NCBI RefSeq assembly: GCF_013822155.1
Contig: NZ_PNJW01000002.1
Location: 62,001 to 126,000, forward strand
Origin: Flavobacterium sp.
Lineage (GTDB): Bacteria; Bacteroidota; Bacteroidia; Flavobacteriales; Flavobacteriaceae
Length of the DNA stretch: 64,000 nucleotides
Reading direction: 5' to 3'
The position numbers and the translations under genes are program-made. Each line of letters starts with the position of its first letter. Position 1 is the first letter of the stretch. The notes under the pieces are model-generated. The model was not told where the DNA came from and did no database searches. It was given only the letters and a program-made list of their open reading frames with translations. Shown piece by piece: positions 1-9,435 of this stretch.

Positions 1-1430
1 AAATCAACTGTGTTGACTCTATACTATCTCCCGCATTTAATTGGGTTCCTGTTCCTCCAGTTTCTGTGAAATAGTTCCCTTGAGGTAATGCCGGTAACAA
101 ATAACTATCACAAGCAACTACATCAGCAATTGGATCAAGCACTAGTGAACCTATCGTTACAACAAAACTACTTTCTGCTACACAATTAGGTGTTGTGCCT
201 GATTGAGCATAGATATAAATAGTTTGGGTTGAAGTTATTGCATCTCCTGCATTTAATTGGGTTCCTAAACCACCCGCTTGTGTGTAATATGAATTATTTG
301 CACTTAAAGCCGGTAAAGTATAACTATCACAAGCCGTTTGATCCGCAATTACATCAACACTTATAGTATTAATAGTAACTGTGAAACTTATTTCATCGAT
401 ACAAGTTCCATCAACTGCATAAACATAAATTAGTTGATTAGTATCAATTGTGTCTCCAGCATTTAATTGCGTTCCAGTTCCTCCTGTTTCTGTGAAATAA
501 TTACCTTGTGTTAAAGCTGGTAATATATAGCTATCACAAGCTACTACGTCAGCAATTGGATCAAGAACTAGAGAACCAATCGTCACAACAAAACTACTTT
601 CAGCTACACAATTTGGAGTGGTTCCAGATTCTGTATAGATATAAATGGTTTGCGTTGTTGTAATAACATCTCCCGCATTTAATTGTGTTCCTAAACCTCC
701 AGGTTCTGTGAAATAATTATTATTGGCCAATAATGTTGGTAATGTATAATTATCACAAGCTGAAACGTTTGGAAGCACATCTCCTGTTACAGAATTAATA
801 GTAATCGTAAATGATTCTTCATCACTACACACTCCATTTTCCGTATAAACATATAAAGTTGTTGATTCTATGACTTCCGTTCCTGATGGTATTTGCAATC
901 CTAAACCACCTGATTCAGTATAGTAATTTCCAGCAGCAAGATCAGGTAAAATATAACTGTTACAAGCAACAACATCTTCAATTGGTAATACATCATCAAA
1001 TGGAAGAATAGTTACTTGAGTAGTATAACTTGTTACACATTCTTCAGATCCGAAAGGTTCAAAGAGAAGATCTATAGTTCCTTCAACAGAAGTATCTATA
1101 GTTGATGGTGTCCAAAGTCCGTTTATTCCATTTAATGAAGTTGGAGGAAGTGCCGGAGCTGTTCCATTCAAACAAATACTTGGAATCGGATCAAATTCAG
1201 GTATAATTTCAGTTGTTGTAATTACATCAAAACTTCCTTCGCTTGTACAATTTCCATTTGTTCCATTAATTACTAGATAAACATAAATAGTTTGATCTGT
1301 AGTTATAATGTCACCAGCATTTAATTGTGTTCCTTGTCCGCCTGGTTCTGTAAAATAATTACCAACTAACAAAGTAGGTAATTCATAACCAACCGTTGCA
1401 CAAACCGTAACATCGTCTTGTACCGGTAAT
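1..1430 (-). repeat. ~71-aa adhesin repeats with a 426-bp higher-order period
   Basis: Repeats with consensus ACDSYxLPAL...GTQLNAGD recur about every 213 bp. They alternate in two subtypes, so the higher-order period is 426 bp (142 residues): anchors ATTTAATTG at 35, 251, 461 and 677. More divergent copies lie near 970 and 1319-1430. The array continues past the window start. Confidence 0.85.
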
Positions 1431-4400
1431 TCTGTACCAACAACATTAAGTAAAACTGTATCTGTTGTAATTGTTTGTTCACCTCCACAAGCTGTATAGA
1501 TAGCTTGAGCTGTCATACTTGTTGTTTCTGAAACACAAACATTAATACTTAAATCATTACTGTAAAATTCACCATCTTTCAACCAAGAGAAAGTTACGTT
1601 TGATGGTCCTGCCGGAGTAAATCTCCAAGCCTCGTTAGAAGCAGACCAAGTACCGGTGTTTCTATCCGGAGGGAAATGTGCTTGAGTACCCGCTTGATTT
1701 TGAATACCAATAACAGCTCTACCTCCGTTCCAAGTTAAACAAGGAACACGGTTTTGAACATAAACCTCAACAGCATTAGACGTTTCATACAATACAATTT
1801 GACTTGTTTGTAACGGCACACTTGTATTACAACTAAATTGTGCTACTTCAGAGAAGTTTACGACCAAAACACGACAAGGAGCCGTACCTAAAACTTGGTA
1901 GTTAATGCTTGGTTGTGCAGGAGGTGTCGTTACAGCCGGATTAATATCTTGGTAAGGACCATAAATAGCTGCTTTAATTGGGAAGGCTGCATTTGGAATA
2001 GTTTGAGTAAATGGCCAAGCACAATATCCATCAGGAATTTGAGCTCCACCAGGAACTTCACCTTGTATATCAAATGAAATTACACCATTTGAACCTACTA
2101 ATGCTTTGGTATAATTTTGACCAAAGAAACAGAAATTAAAAGGTAAATCAATTACATTAGACCATCTGTCATCAATATCAACTGAGGTTGGAATACCTCC
2201 TGTAAACGGGAATGGTGGTGTAAATGGTATTGAAGAAACATTGTAAGTAGTAGTATCTCCCGTTTCAAAGAAGGTTGCTGATAAATCTACACAACTTTCT
2301 CCCGGACATAAATTCAGAACACCAGGTGTTGATGTTTGTAAATCAATATCAACTCCTGCACAACCAGGCAATGATGCTAAGATAAAGAAAGTTTGAGGTC
2401 CTGCCCATGCACTTAAATCTGTTGAAGAACAAATTGCACGAACATAAAACTCATAAAATCCTGCACTTAAACCTGTGGCGACATAAGGGTTATTTGATGT
2501 AATAACTCCCGCAACAGTTGGAATACCTGAACCAACAGGTTGAACCACTACTTCAAAAAGAGTAGCAGGAGCAATGTTAGTCCATGATATTGTTGCTGTA
2601 TTTGTATCTGCACCTATTACTATTAAGTTAATTGGTGCTGGACATGTCGGCAATGTTGTCGCTGTTGCCGGTCCTGCCCATAAACTCGATGGGTTTGGTC
2701 CTGTACACAAAGCTCTTACATAAAAATCATATGCTGTACTTGGATCTAAACCAGTTACAACAAATGGGTTTGAAGTTGCTAATATTCCCGGAGTAGCTGC
2801 CGTTGGAGCAGGAGAACCTGCCGGTAATGCAATTACTTCAAAAGTTGTTCCTCCATTTGGATTCCAGCCAACACTTATTTGATTGATTCCAATATTAGAA
2901 GTTACAATCGCTAATGGTGGAATACATTCAGGGTTAATACAATCTGCTAATCCTGTGTATAATATAGTTCCTACTAGTGGAGCTGAATTCACTGTCATAT
3001 TATATAAAGACTGAGCAAAAGGGTTGATGATTTCCACACGAACTTCTGTTGGGAAAGTTCCACCTACACTCCAGAATAATTCAATAGGAACACCATTACA
3101 TAATGGAACCTGTACATCTACCGGTCCGGCACCTGCATTAAAAGTTGCTCCAATAGTGGCAACTGGTATTCCGTTTTGTCTTATTATCATTCTGGCTCCA
3201 TTCCATCCATCACCAAAACTGTCTCTCATTCTAAAGGTATAAAGACATTGATCTACAACTGCACAAATAGTAGTGTTAAAAGTAGTTACAGGAGTCCAGC
3301 TACTAGGTGATTCTGTACAAATTGCTCGAACATATACATCATAAAGAGTAGCAGCAGTTAATCCCAACATGGTGAAAGGATTATCCGAAGTAACAGTACC
3401 TGTACTTGTTGCAGTTGGTGCAGGAGAACCTGCAGGTAATACAATTACTTCGAAATCTGTAATTCCCGGAATTGGATTCCAAGATACATTAGCAGAAGTA
3501 TCCCCAATCGCACTGATAGCAACTCCAGACGGTGGTAAACATTCCGGAATACCACATTGTACTAAGGTATCAGTATATAAAACGGTTCCTACTAATGGAG
3601 CAGAAGCCACGTTCATATTAAATACTTGTTGGGCTGAATCATTGATGATAGCCACACGTACTTCATTTGCGAAAGTACCACCCACACTCCAGAATAAATC
3701 AAAAGGAAGGTTATTACATAATGGCACCACTACATCAACCGGTCCGGCTCCTGCAGTAAATGTTGCTCCAATAGTGGCAACCGTTATTCCGTTTTGTCTT
3801 ACTAACATTCTGGCTCCGTTCCATCCATCACCAAAACTATCTGTCATTCTGAAAGTATAGTTACATTGTTCAGAAATCTGACATATAGTTGTATTAAATG
3901 TTGTTACAGCTGACCAATTGCTAGGTATTGGTGTAGAACATATTGCTCTTACATATACATCATATAATGTAGCTGATGTCAACCCTAGAAGTGCAAATGG
4001 ATTATCTGAAGTTACGGTTCCGGTGCTTGCTGCCGTTGGAGCAGGAGAACCAGCCGGTAAAATTATTACTTCAAATTGCGTTACACCGGTTATTGGTGTC
4101 CAACTTACACTGGCACTTGTATCGCCAATATTGTTTACTACAATTCCCGTTGGTGGCAAACAAGCCGGGTTATTACAATCAACTGTTCCGGCATATAAAA
4201 CAGAATTTACTAAGCCGGCAGAAGCCACGGTCATGGCATACAATGATTGATTGAAAGCCGGTGAGTTGAAAATTTCAACACGAACTTCCGTAGGGAAAGT
4301 TCCACCCACACTCCAGAATAAATCAAATGGTATTCCATCACATAAAGAAACTTGGATATCAACCGGACCTGCACCTGCGGTAAACGTTTCTCCAATAGTT

Positions 4401-6031
4401 GCTATTACAATTCCATTTTGTCTTATTTGCATTCTGGCACCGTTCCATCCGTCACCAAAACTATCTCTCATTCTAAACGTGTAGATACATTGATCACCCG
4501 GGTCACAAATAGTCGTGTTGAACAAGAATGGTCCTGCCCATGCACTAAATGTTCCGTCACCACAATCTCTTCTCACCCAATATTGATATTGAGTTGCCGC
4601 TTGAATAGGGGTTCCGTCTAATAAATTTGTTACGTTAACATTTTGGAAAGCATTTGTTTGAACACCTGCACCGGTTGGAATAACTCCTCCCAATACCTGA
4701 ACTGCATATTCCCAAGATGTTGCTCCGTTTGCATCCCAATTCAAAACCGCACTGGTTTGACCACCTACCGCTCCTAAATTGGTTGGAGGTGCACAGTTTA
4801 CAACTTGAATAGATAAAGTATATGGAATCGTGTTAGGATTACCATTGGTAGAAATTACAATATAATAAGTTTGTCCATCGACAACCGGTAAATCAATAAC
4901 CAATGGAGCACCAGCAGTACTGACAGTACCCGCGATGCAACTTACTCCAACATTCGTACAACTATTGTAAACAAACATACCAGAGTTGTTTCCTGTTGGT
5001 GTCATAGTTAAATTAATAACACCGGTAGCTGTTGCGGTATAACTATAATAAACGTTATTTCCGTTTAAAAAATTTCCTGTTGTTCCACAACCGGATGCTC
5101 CCGGACTTCCATCTACATCATCTTGATAATTTGCAGTGTTATCCGTAGTTGAATAAGGTAATGACGGCACTTGTATCGCCGAATTACACGCTGTTCCCGG
5201 CGTTGTAGTGATAAAGTTCACCGGTCCAACCCATTCACTAAAACTAAATTCACATTTTGCTCTAACATACACTTGGTATTGTGTAGTAGGTGATAATCCT
5301 TCTGCTAAGTAAGGACTTGGCCCTACTAAAGTACCTGCAACCGGAGTACCAGGAGCCGGAACAACTGAAACTTCGAATTGAGTAGCACCTCCGGGATTAT
5401 CCCAATTTATAATAGCACTAGTTTGTGTAATCCCGGTTACAGTAATGTTTTCAGGATTAATACATTGTTCTACTAAACGTACATCATCAACAATCCAACG
5501 GTCACCGGTAAGTCCGGCAGCAGGTTGGTTCATCACGATAACAAAAGCAAGGTAAACATTTGTGCCAGCGAAACCAGCTAAATTTACTTGTTTCTCCTCA
5601 CAAATATTAAATGTTGCATTAAGTTCTGCTTCTGTCCATGACTGGATAGTGATAAAACTTGCAGTGTTAGTTTGTGAAGTTGTGGATAAACGTAATTCAT
5701 ACGTTGTATCGTTTGGCCCACTAATGGTTGATCTCGTTTGAAAGAACAACTGTCCGTTTGCCGGTACTAGTACCTGAGGGGTAACTAACCAGTTCTGAGA
5801 CGTGTTGCCCGCTCCAATGTTTTGACGAGCATTCATAAAGGCTGCTGTTGTACCTTCACATACCGTTGGCGGAGTAGTAACCGCAGTGGTTGTGGTCCAT
5901 GTGTTGGTACCTAAACCATTGTTAAATACTGCCCATGTTGCCGGAATACCGCTTTCAAAGTTCTGATTGAACTGCGAATATCCCACTCCCGTCAGTAAAA
6001 ACAATAGTATAACTAATGTAATTCTTTTCAT
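1..6031 (-). CDS. Giant secreted multidomain adhesin (Fn3 and repeat domains), 3' end beyond window
   Basis: One uninterrupted minus-strand frame of at least 2010 codons runs off the window start. It opens with a signal peptide (MKRITLVILLFLLTGVGYSQ). An N-terminal MAM/cleaved-adhesin-like domain follows (about 20-185), then Fn3 (190-275), a beta-sandwich ending near 410, Fn3 (to 505), and three tandem 206-208-residue units (511 to about 1130), each pairing a SFGDGWNG-type beta module with an Fn3 module. Another Fn3 follows, then a domain at about 1215-1527 of the type seen in type IX-secreted flavobacterial proteins, and a string of about 71-residue repeats (1534 onward). It is most likely exported by the type IX system and acts in adhesion. 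The C-terminal sorting domain is expected outside the window but not seen. The exact ligand is unknown. It is transcribed divergently from hflX. Confidence 0.88.
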   Translation of the reverse strand, partial: MKRITLVILLFLLTGVGYSQFNQNFESGIPATWAVFNNGLGTNTWTTTTAVTTPPTVCEGTTAAFMNARQNIGAGNTSQNWLVTPQVLVPANGQLFFQTRSTISGPNDTTYELRLSTTSQTNTASFITIQSWTEAELNATFNICEEKQVNLAGFAGTNVYLAFVIVMNQPAAGLTGDRWIVDDVRLVEQCINPENITVTGITQTSAIINWDNPGGATQFEVSVVPAPGTPVAGTLVGPSPYLAEGLSPTTQYQVYVRAKCEFSFSEWVGPVNFITTTPGTACNSAIQVPSLPYSTTDNTANYQDDVDGSPGASGCGTTGNFLNGNNVYYSYTATATGVINLTMTPTGNNSGMFVYNSCTNVGVSCIAGTVSTAGAPLVIDLPVVDGQTYYIVISTNGNPNTIPYTLSIQVVNCAPPTNLGAVGGQTSAVLNWDANGATSWEYAVQVLGGVIPTGAGVQTNAFQNVNVTNLLDGTPIQAATQYQYWVRRDCGDGTFSAWAGPFLFNTTICDPGDQCIYTFRMRDSFGDGWNGARMQIRQNGIVIATIGETFTAGAGPVDIQVSLCDGIPFDLFWSVGGTFPTEVRVEIFNSPAFNQSLYAMTVASAGLVNSVLYAGTVDCNNPACLPPTGIVVNNIGDTSASVSWTPITGVTQFEVIILPAGSPAPTAASTGTVTSDNPFALLGLTSATLYDVYVRAICSTPIPSNWSAVTTFNTTICQISEQCNYTFRMTDSFGDGWNGARMLVRQNGITVATIGATFTAGAGPVDVVVPLCNNLPFDLFWSVGGTFANEVRVAIINDSAQQVFNMNVASAPLVGTVLYTDTLVQCGIPECLPPSGVAISAIGDTSANVSWNPIPGITDFEVIVLPAGSPAPTATSTGTVTSDNPFTMLGLTAATLYDVYVRAICTESPSSWTPVTTFNTTICAVVDQCLYTFRMRDSFGDGWNGARMIIRQNGIPVATIGATFNAGAGPVDVQVPLCNGVPIELFWSVGGTFPTEVRVEIINPFAQSLYNMTVNSAPLVGTILYTGLADCINPECIPPLAIVTSNIGINQISVGWNPNGGTTFEVIALPAGSPAPTAATPGILATSNPFVVTGLDPSTAYDFYVRALCTGPNPSSLWAGPATATTLPTCPAPINLIVIGADTNTATISWTNIAPATLFEVVVQPVGSGIPTVAGVITSNNPYVATGLSAGFYEFYVRAICSSTDLSAWAGPQTFFILASLPGCAGVDIDLQTSTPGVLNLCPGESCVDLSATFFETGDTTTYNVSSIPFTPPFPFTGGIPTSVDIDDRWSNVIDLPFNFCFFGQNYTKALVGSNGVISFDIQGEVPGGAQIPDGYCAWPFTQTIPNAAFPIKAAIYGPYQDINPAVTTPPAQPSINYQVLGTAPCRVLVVNFSEVAQFSCNTSVPLQTSQIVLYETSNAVEVYVQNRVPCLTWNGGRAVIGIQNQAGTQAHFPPDRNTGTWSASNEAWRFTPAGPSNVTFSWLKDGEFYSNDLSINVCVSETTSMTAQAIYTACGGEQTITTDTVLLNVVGTELPVQDDVTVCATVGYELPTLLVGNYFTEPGGQGTQLNAGDIITTDQTIYVYLVINGTNGNCTSEGSFDVITTTEIIPEFDPIPSICLNGTAPALPPTSLNGINGLWTPSTIDTSVEGTIDLLFEPFGSEECVTSYTTQVTILPFDDVLPIEDVVACNSYILPDLAAGNYYTESGGLGLQIPSGTEVIESTTLYVYTENGVCSDEESFTITINSVTGDVLPNVSACDNYTLPTLLANNNYFTEPGGLGTQLNAGDVITTTQTIYIYTESGTTPNCVAESSFVVTIGSLVLDPIADVVACDSYILPALTQGNYFTETGGTGTQLNAGDTIDTNQLIYVYAVDGTCIDEISFTVTINTISVDVIADQTACDSYTLPALSANNSYYTQAGGLGTQLNAGDAITSTQTIYIYAQSGTTPNCVAESSFVVTIGSLVLDPIADVVACDSYLLPALPQGNYFTETGGTGTQLNAGDSIESTQLI
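2650..4500 (-). repeat. Three tandem ~620-bp coding repeats (SFGDGWNG module + Fn3)
   Basis: Within the giant adhesin the segment encoding the TFRMRDSFGDGWNGAR signature recurs three times at 624 and 618 bp spacing (anchor positions near 4470, 3846 and 3228). Each copy is followed by an Fn3 module containing the phrase LPAGSPAPTA. Similarity at DNA level is high enough that shadow frames on the plus strand also repeat. This indicates recent intragenic duplication. Confidence 0.9.
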
Positions 6032-6081
6032 AAAATGAAAGTTTAGGTTGTTTTGATTAATTTTTTGTAGGTTTAGAACGT

Positions 6082-6089
6082 CAAATTTA
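6082..6089 (-). promoter_or_regulatory. -7 element of the giant adhesin gene
   Basis: Reading on the minus strand gives TAAATTTG, a match to the Bacteroidota -7 consensus TAnnTTTG, about 50 bp before the ATG at 6031. No convincing -33 TTG was found at the usual spacing. Confidence 0.5.
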
Positions 6090-6195
6090 ACAAAATTTAA
6101 GAATTGGATAACTTTTTTTTATATTTTAACTAAATTCATCCTTTATATTATTTGTTTTAATGGTTAAAATTCGATTTAAACCGGCTTGAATTGCC

Positions 6196-6203
6196 TAATT
6201 TTG
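6196..6203 (+). promoter_or_regulatory. -7 element of hflX
   Basis: TAATTTTG matches the TAnnTTTG consensus 17 bp before the hflX ATG, implying a very short leader. The -33 box is not obvious. Confidence 0.55.
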
Positions 6204-6220
6204 CAAGACATTTATAGGAT

Positions 6221-7441
6221 ATGTTAGAAAAAGAAAAAATAAATTTTGAGAAAACAATTGTTGTAGGAATTGTTACGAAAGAGCAAGATGAAACTAAATT
6301 AAACGAGTATTTAGATGAATTAGAGTTCCTTACTTTTACCGCCGGTGGTGAAGTTGTAAAGCGTTTTTGGCAAAAATTAGAAAAACCTCATCCGAAAACA
6401 TTTTTAGGAACCGGTAAAATTGAAGAAATTCATCGATACATTGTTGAAAATGAAATTTCATCCGTCATTTTTGACGATGAATTGTCGCCTGCACAACAAA
6501 AAAATATCACTAAAATCTTAGATTGTAAAGTTTTAGACAGAACTAACTTGATTCTTGACATATTTGCTCAACGGGCAGAAACTTCCTATGCAAGAACACA
6601 AGTGGAACTTGCTCAATGTCAATATTTGTTGCCTCGGTTATCAGGAATGTGGACACACTTGGAACGTCAACGAGGTGGAATCGGAATGAGAGGACCGGGA
6701 GAAACAGAAATTGAAACGGACCGCCGAATAGTTCGTGACCGAATTGCCTTGTTGAAAGAAAAAATCAAAACCATTGACAAACAAATGTCGGTACAACGCG
6801 GAAATCGCGGAGCTATGGTTCGTGTCGCTTTAGTAGGTTATACTAACGTGGGAAAATCAACTTTGATGAATGCAATCGGAAAAAGCGATGTTTTTGTAGA
6901 GAATAAATTATTTGCGACACTAGACACTACGGTTCGAAAAGTCGTGATTCGAAACTTGCATTTTTTATTATCGGATACGGTTGGATTTATTCGAAAATTA
7001 CCCACTCAATTGGTCGAATCATTTAAAAGTACCTTGGATGAAGTTCGTGAAGCCGATTTGTTACTTCACGTGGTTGATATTTCGCATCCGGATTTTGAAG
7101 ATCATATTGCCTCTGTAAATCAAATTTTGCAGGACATTAAAAGTGCTGATAAACCTATCATCATGGTTTTCAACAAAATAGATGCATACAAGCCCGTTCA
7201 TTTAGCAGATGACGATTTAGTTACCGAAAGAACCTCTAAACATTATTCTTTAGAAGAATGGAAAAAAACATGGATGAGTAATGTAGGTAAAAATAATGCC
7301 TTGTTTATTTCTGCTACTAACAAAGAAAATTTTGAAGAATTCAAAGAAATTGTATATGAAGCGGTTCGAGAAATTCACATCACTCGTTTCCCATACAATA
7401 AATTCTTGTATCCGGATTACAAAGATGCCGTTGAAGATTAA
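6221..7441 (+). CDS. hflX: GTPase HflX
   Basis: A 406-residue HflX-family translational GTPase, of normal family length. The N-terminal HflX domain (to about 190) carries the glycine-rich GIGMRGPGETEIETDRR stretch. The G domain shows the P-loop GYTNVGKST (about 205-213), DTVG (about 250) and NKID (about 316). The family binds the large ribosomal subunit and splits or rescues stalled ribosomes under stress, in the cytoplasm. It is monocistronic, with a TAnnTTTG promoter just upstream and a strong hairpin terminator just downstream. The start is the first ATG after that promoter. Confidence 0.95.
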   Translation: MLEKEKINFEKTIVVGIVTKEQDETKLNEYLDELEFLTFTAGGEVVKRFWQKLEKPHPKTFLGTGKIEEIHRYIVENEISSVIFDDELSPAQQKNITKILDCKVLDRTNLILDIFAQRAETSYARTQVELAQCQYLLPRLSGMWTHLERQRGGIGMRGPGETEIETDRRIVRDRIALLKEKIKTIDKQMSVQRGNRGAMVRVALVGYTNVGKSTLMNAIGKSDVFVENKLFATLDTTVRKVVIRNLHFLLSDTVGFIRKLPTQLVESFKSTLDEVREADLLLHVVDISHPDFEDHIASVNQILQDIKSADKPIIMVFNKIDAYKPVHLADDDLVTERTSKHYSLEEWKKTWMSNVGKNNALFISATNKENFEEFKEIVYEAVREIHITRFPYNKFLYPDYKDAVED

Positions 7442-7456
7442 AATCTAGATAAAAAG

Positions 7457-7487
7457 AAAATGGCTCTCCAATTTTGAGAGCCATTTT
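7457..7487. terminator. Bidirectional terminator between hflX and DUF3078 gene
   Basis: Perfect 12-bp arms AAAATGGCTCTC and GAGAGCCATTTT with a 7-nt loop. The plus strand ends in a T run and the arms are A-rich on the other side, so it can serve both convergent genes. Confidence 0.85.
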
Positions 7488-7504
7488 TTTATTTTTAACT
7501 AAAA

Positions 7505-8425
7505 TTAGAATTTATAATTAACCCCTAAACCAAAAACTTCACGAATTTGAAATCCTCTGAACGCATTATCATCATAAATGGTTTGAAAGGAAAGATTGGT
7601 TGATAAAAACTTATTGATAGTCATTACCAAATTTAATTGATAATCAACGTCAACATTTTGTGGATCTTCTAAATAATTAGAATACAAGGTTAAAAAGTTT
7701 TCGGCAGATACATTTTCAAATAAGTTAAATTTGTAATATCCTGAGGCATAAAAACCTAGTTCATAACGAAAACTTTTATTGGCATCAACTCCAAAATAAG
7801 TTCCGTCAACATATCCCACTCCAGACGTATAACTGTTGTCTACAAAAGTCATTTTAGAGGTAAGTGGAGCTAAATTGAATTTAAAATTATCACTCTTTTT
7901 CCATAACAAACCCGGACCAAAAGTTAAATAACCCGGCGACATAAAGTTTGTGTTTTCAACTCTTATTTCTTGTCCGTTTGCATCAGTAGAATAGTCATAA
8001 CCTTGTGTAAACTGGGTTCTAAAGTTTAAGATAAATGAATAATACCAATATCCTTTTGCTTTTTTTCCCGCTAAGGAATTAAATTCCAATCGGTCGTCTG
8101 TTTTCTTTTCAAAAGCAGCATTTTGAGTTTTGACTAATCCATAGGAAGCAATTATTCTGTTGTCCCAAGACCAATCAGAACTTTTATAATTAAAACCATA
8201 GTTAATTCCGATATTTCCGGAAAGATTGTCTTCGCCGCCGGCTGCCCAATTACTAAAACTTGATTGATTTAATAGGAAAGTAATTTCTCCATTTTTAGTC
8301 CATCCATGAGTTCGTGTGGTGTCTTCAACCGCCTTGGTTACTTTTTCAATTTCTTTCACAACCTCTTTTTGAGCTTGCATAGAAAAAAAGGTAAACACTG
8401 ATAAAGCAAGAATAATTTTCTTCAT
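7505..8425 (-). CDS. DUF3078 outer-membrane beta-barrel protein
   Basis: A 306-residue exported protein with a signal peptide ending near residue 18 (FFSMQAQ). The mature part is rich in alternating aromatic/polar strands and ends in aromatic F (GLGVNYKF), the usual signature of a Bacteroidota outer-membrane barrel. It contains the family phrase NQSSFSNWAAGGEDNLSGN, which identifies DUF3078. The molecular function is not known. It lies at the distal end of the second suf transcription unit, 90 bp after the DUF2480 gene, an association I infer to be positional rather than functional. Confidence 0.8.
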   Translation of the reverse strand: MKKIILALSVFTFFSMQAQKEVVKEIEKVTKAVEDTTRTHGWTKNGEITFLLNQSSFSNWAAGGEDNLSGNIGINYGFNYKSSDWSWDNRIIASYGLVKTQNAAFEKKTDDRLEFNSLAGKKAKGYWYYSFILNFRTQFTQGYDYSTDANGQEIRVENTNFMSPGYLTFGPGLLWKKSDNFKFNLAPLTSKMTFVDNSYTSGVGYVDGTYFGVDANKSFRYELGFYASGYYKFNLFENVSAENFLTLYSNYLEDPQNVDVDYQLNLVMTINKFLSTNLSFQTIYDDNAFRGFQIREVFGLGVNYKF

Positions 8426-8515
8426 ATTTTGTTAAATTTACATTTTGCGATGCAAAGTTAACATTTGAAATGATTCATGCAAATAATATAACAAGCTGAT
8501 AATAAGAAAGCTACT

Positions 8516-9022
8516 TTACTTTACTTTTTTGAATAACGGAACTGCAGAACAAGCTTCTCCAAACATAATGCTTTTGGCAAAAAGTTGTAAATGTTGAACC
8601 GCTAAAACATAAGCCGATTCCGGTACCGGTCTTTTTGAGCAACCTTTTAAAATAACAGGTTTGTTTAAATAAATCGAATAGTCAATTTGATTTAAAATTT
8701 CAAGATATAATAAGGTGTCTATCTCGCTTCTTTTTCCTAAAATTATTTTTTTGGCAAACGGCTGAAGATAAACAGTAACCAAAATAGTTGCCCAAGCCGG
8801 TAAAATGGCCTCAGTTGAACAAAAAATGGCAACAAATTGATTTTGGTACTGAGACCAATCATGATTTTTCAATGCTTCGCGGAAGTCTTTTTCTTTCAAC
8901 AAAAAACCCTCTTCAAGCCATTGTGCAATATCAATTTCAGTTCTAATTCCGGAAGGATAATACTCTTCCAAATCGAAAACTTCGAGTGCGGAATTGGCTA
9001 CTTTGTTGATGATTTCGTCCAT
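8516..9022 (-). CDS. DUF2480 family protein
   Basis: A 168-residue cytoplasmic protein recognised as DUF2480 (N-terminal MDEIINKVANSALEVFDLEEYYP and conserved CSTEAILPAWA). An upstream in-frame ATG at 9073 would add 17 residues, but these are encoded by the palindrome at 9038-9075, so I choose the ATG at 9022. Conserved cysteines, including GCSKRPVPESAY, suggest metal or cluster handling, but this is inference. Its constant neighbourhood with the DUF59 and suf genes supports a role tied to Fe-S biogenesis. Confidence 0.8.
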   Translation of the reverse strand: MDEIINKVANSALEVFDLEEYYPSGIRTEIDIAQWLEEGFLLKEKDFREALKNHDWSQYQNQFVAIFCSTEAILPAWATILVTVYLQPFAKKIILGKRSEIDTLLYLEILNQIDYSIYLNKPVILKGCSKRPVPESAYVLAVQHLQLFAKSIMFGEACSAVPLFKKVK

Positions 9023-9030
9023 GTATTTTT

Positions 9031-9075
9031 GTTTCAGGTTTGAAGTTTCAGGTTCAAAAACTTGAAACTTCAAAC
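9031..9075. repeat. Palindrome between DUF59 and DUF2480 genes ('empty' module?)
   Basis: Arms GTTTGAAGTTTCAGGTT (9038-9054) and AACTTGAAACTTCAAAC (9059-9075) pair at 16 of 17 positions with a 4-nt loop. The arms use the same TTTCAGG/TTTCAAG words as the arms bracketing the four-helix-bundle pseudogene at 14926-15417, but there is no ORF between them. Confidence 0.75.
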
Positions 9076-9080
9076 CAAAT

Positions 9081-9404
9081 TTACAGCATCCCTAATTCTA
9101 ATTTTGCTTCTTCACTCATTAAATCTTTTGTCCAAGGTGGATCAAATGTAATTTCTACTTCGCATGATTTTACAGCATCCAATGATTTTACTTTTTCTTG
9201 TACTTCCTGAGGTAATGTTTCCGCAACAGGACAATTTGGTGACGTTAACGTCATTAATACTTTTACATCATTGTCTTCGTTAATCATTACGTCGTAGATT
9301 AATCCAAGTTCATAAATATCTACGGGAATTTCAGGATCGTAAATTCCCTTAAGTACCTTTACTACATTCTCGCCTAGGTTTATGTCGTCTTTAAATTCTT
9401 CCAT
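9081..9404 (-). CDS. DUF59/MIP18-family Fe-S assembly protein (SufT-like)
   Basis: A 107-residue single-domain DUF59 (MIP18/PaaD-like) protein. Family hallmarks are YDPEIPVDIYELGLIYD near residues 22-38 and the TSPNCPVAETLP segment with the conserved cysteine. Members of this family assist maturation of Fe-S proteins in the cytoplasm, and the name SufT is used when the gene lies in suf loci. It stands downstream of sufE, separated from it only by the GxxExxY module, and upstream of the DUF2480 gene. Assignment to the family is sure; the exact client proteins are unknown. Confidence 0.88.
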   Translation of the reverse strand: MEEFKDDINLGENVVKVLKGIYDPEIPVDIYELGLIYDVMINEDNDVKVLMTLTSPNCPVAETLPQEVQEKVKSLDAVKSCEVEITFDPPWTKDLMSEEAKLELGML

Positions 9405-9435
9405 TTTGTTTATTTAAATTTAGCTCTTTTATTAA

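Noticed and set aside
1895..4621. Plus-strand ORFs of 60-163 residues, several similar to one another
   Set aside because: They are antisense shadows of the tandem repeats in the minus-strand giant adhesin, which is open throughout.
7061..7080. CACGTG in hflX, and similar words at 14338 and 42588
   Set aside because: Only the 6-bp core matches; flanks do not fit parS.
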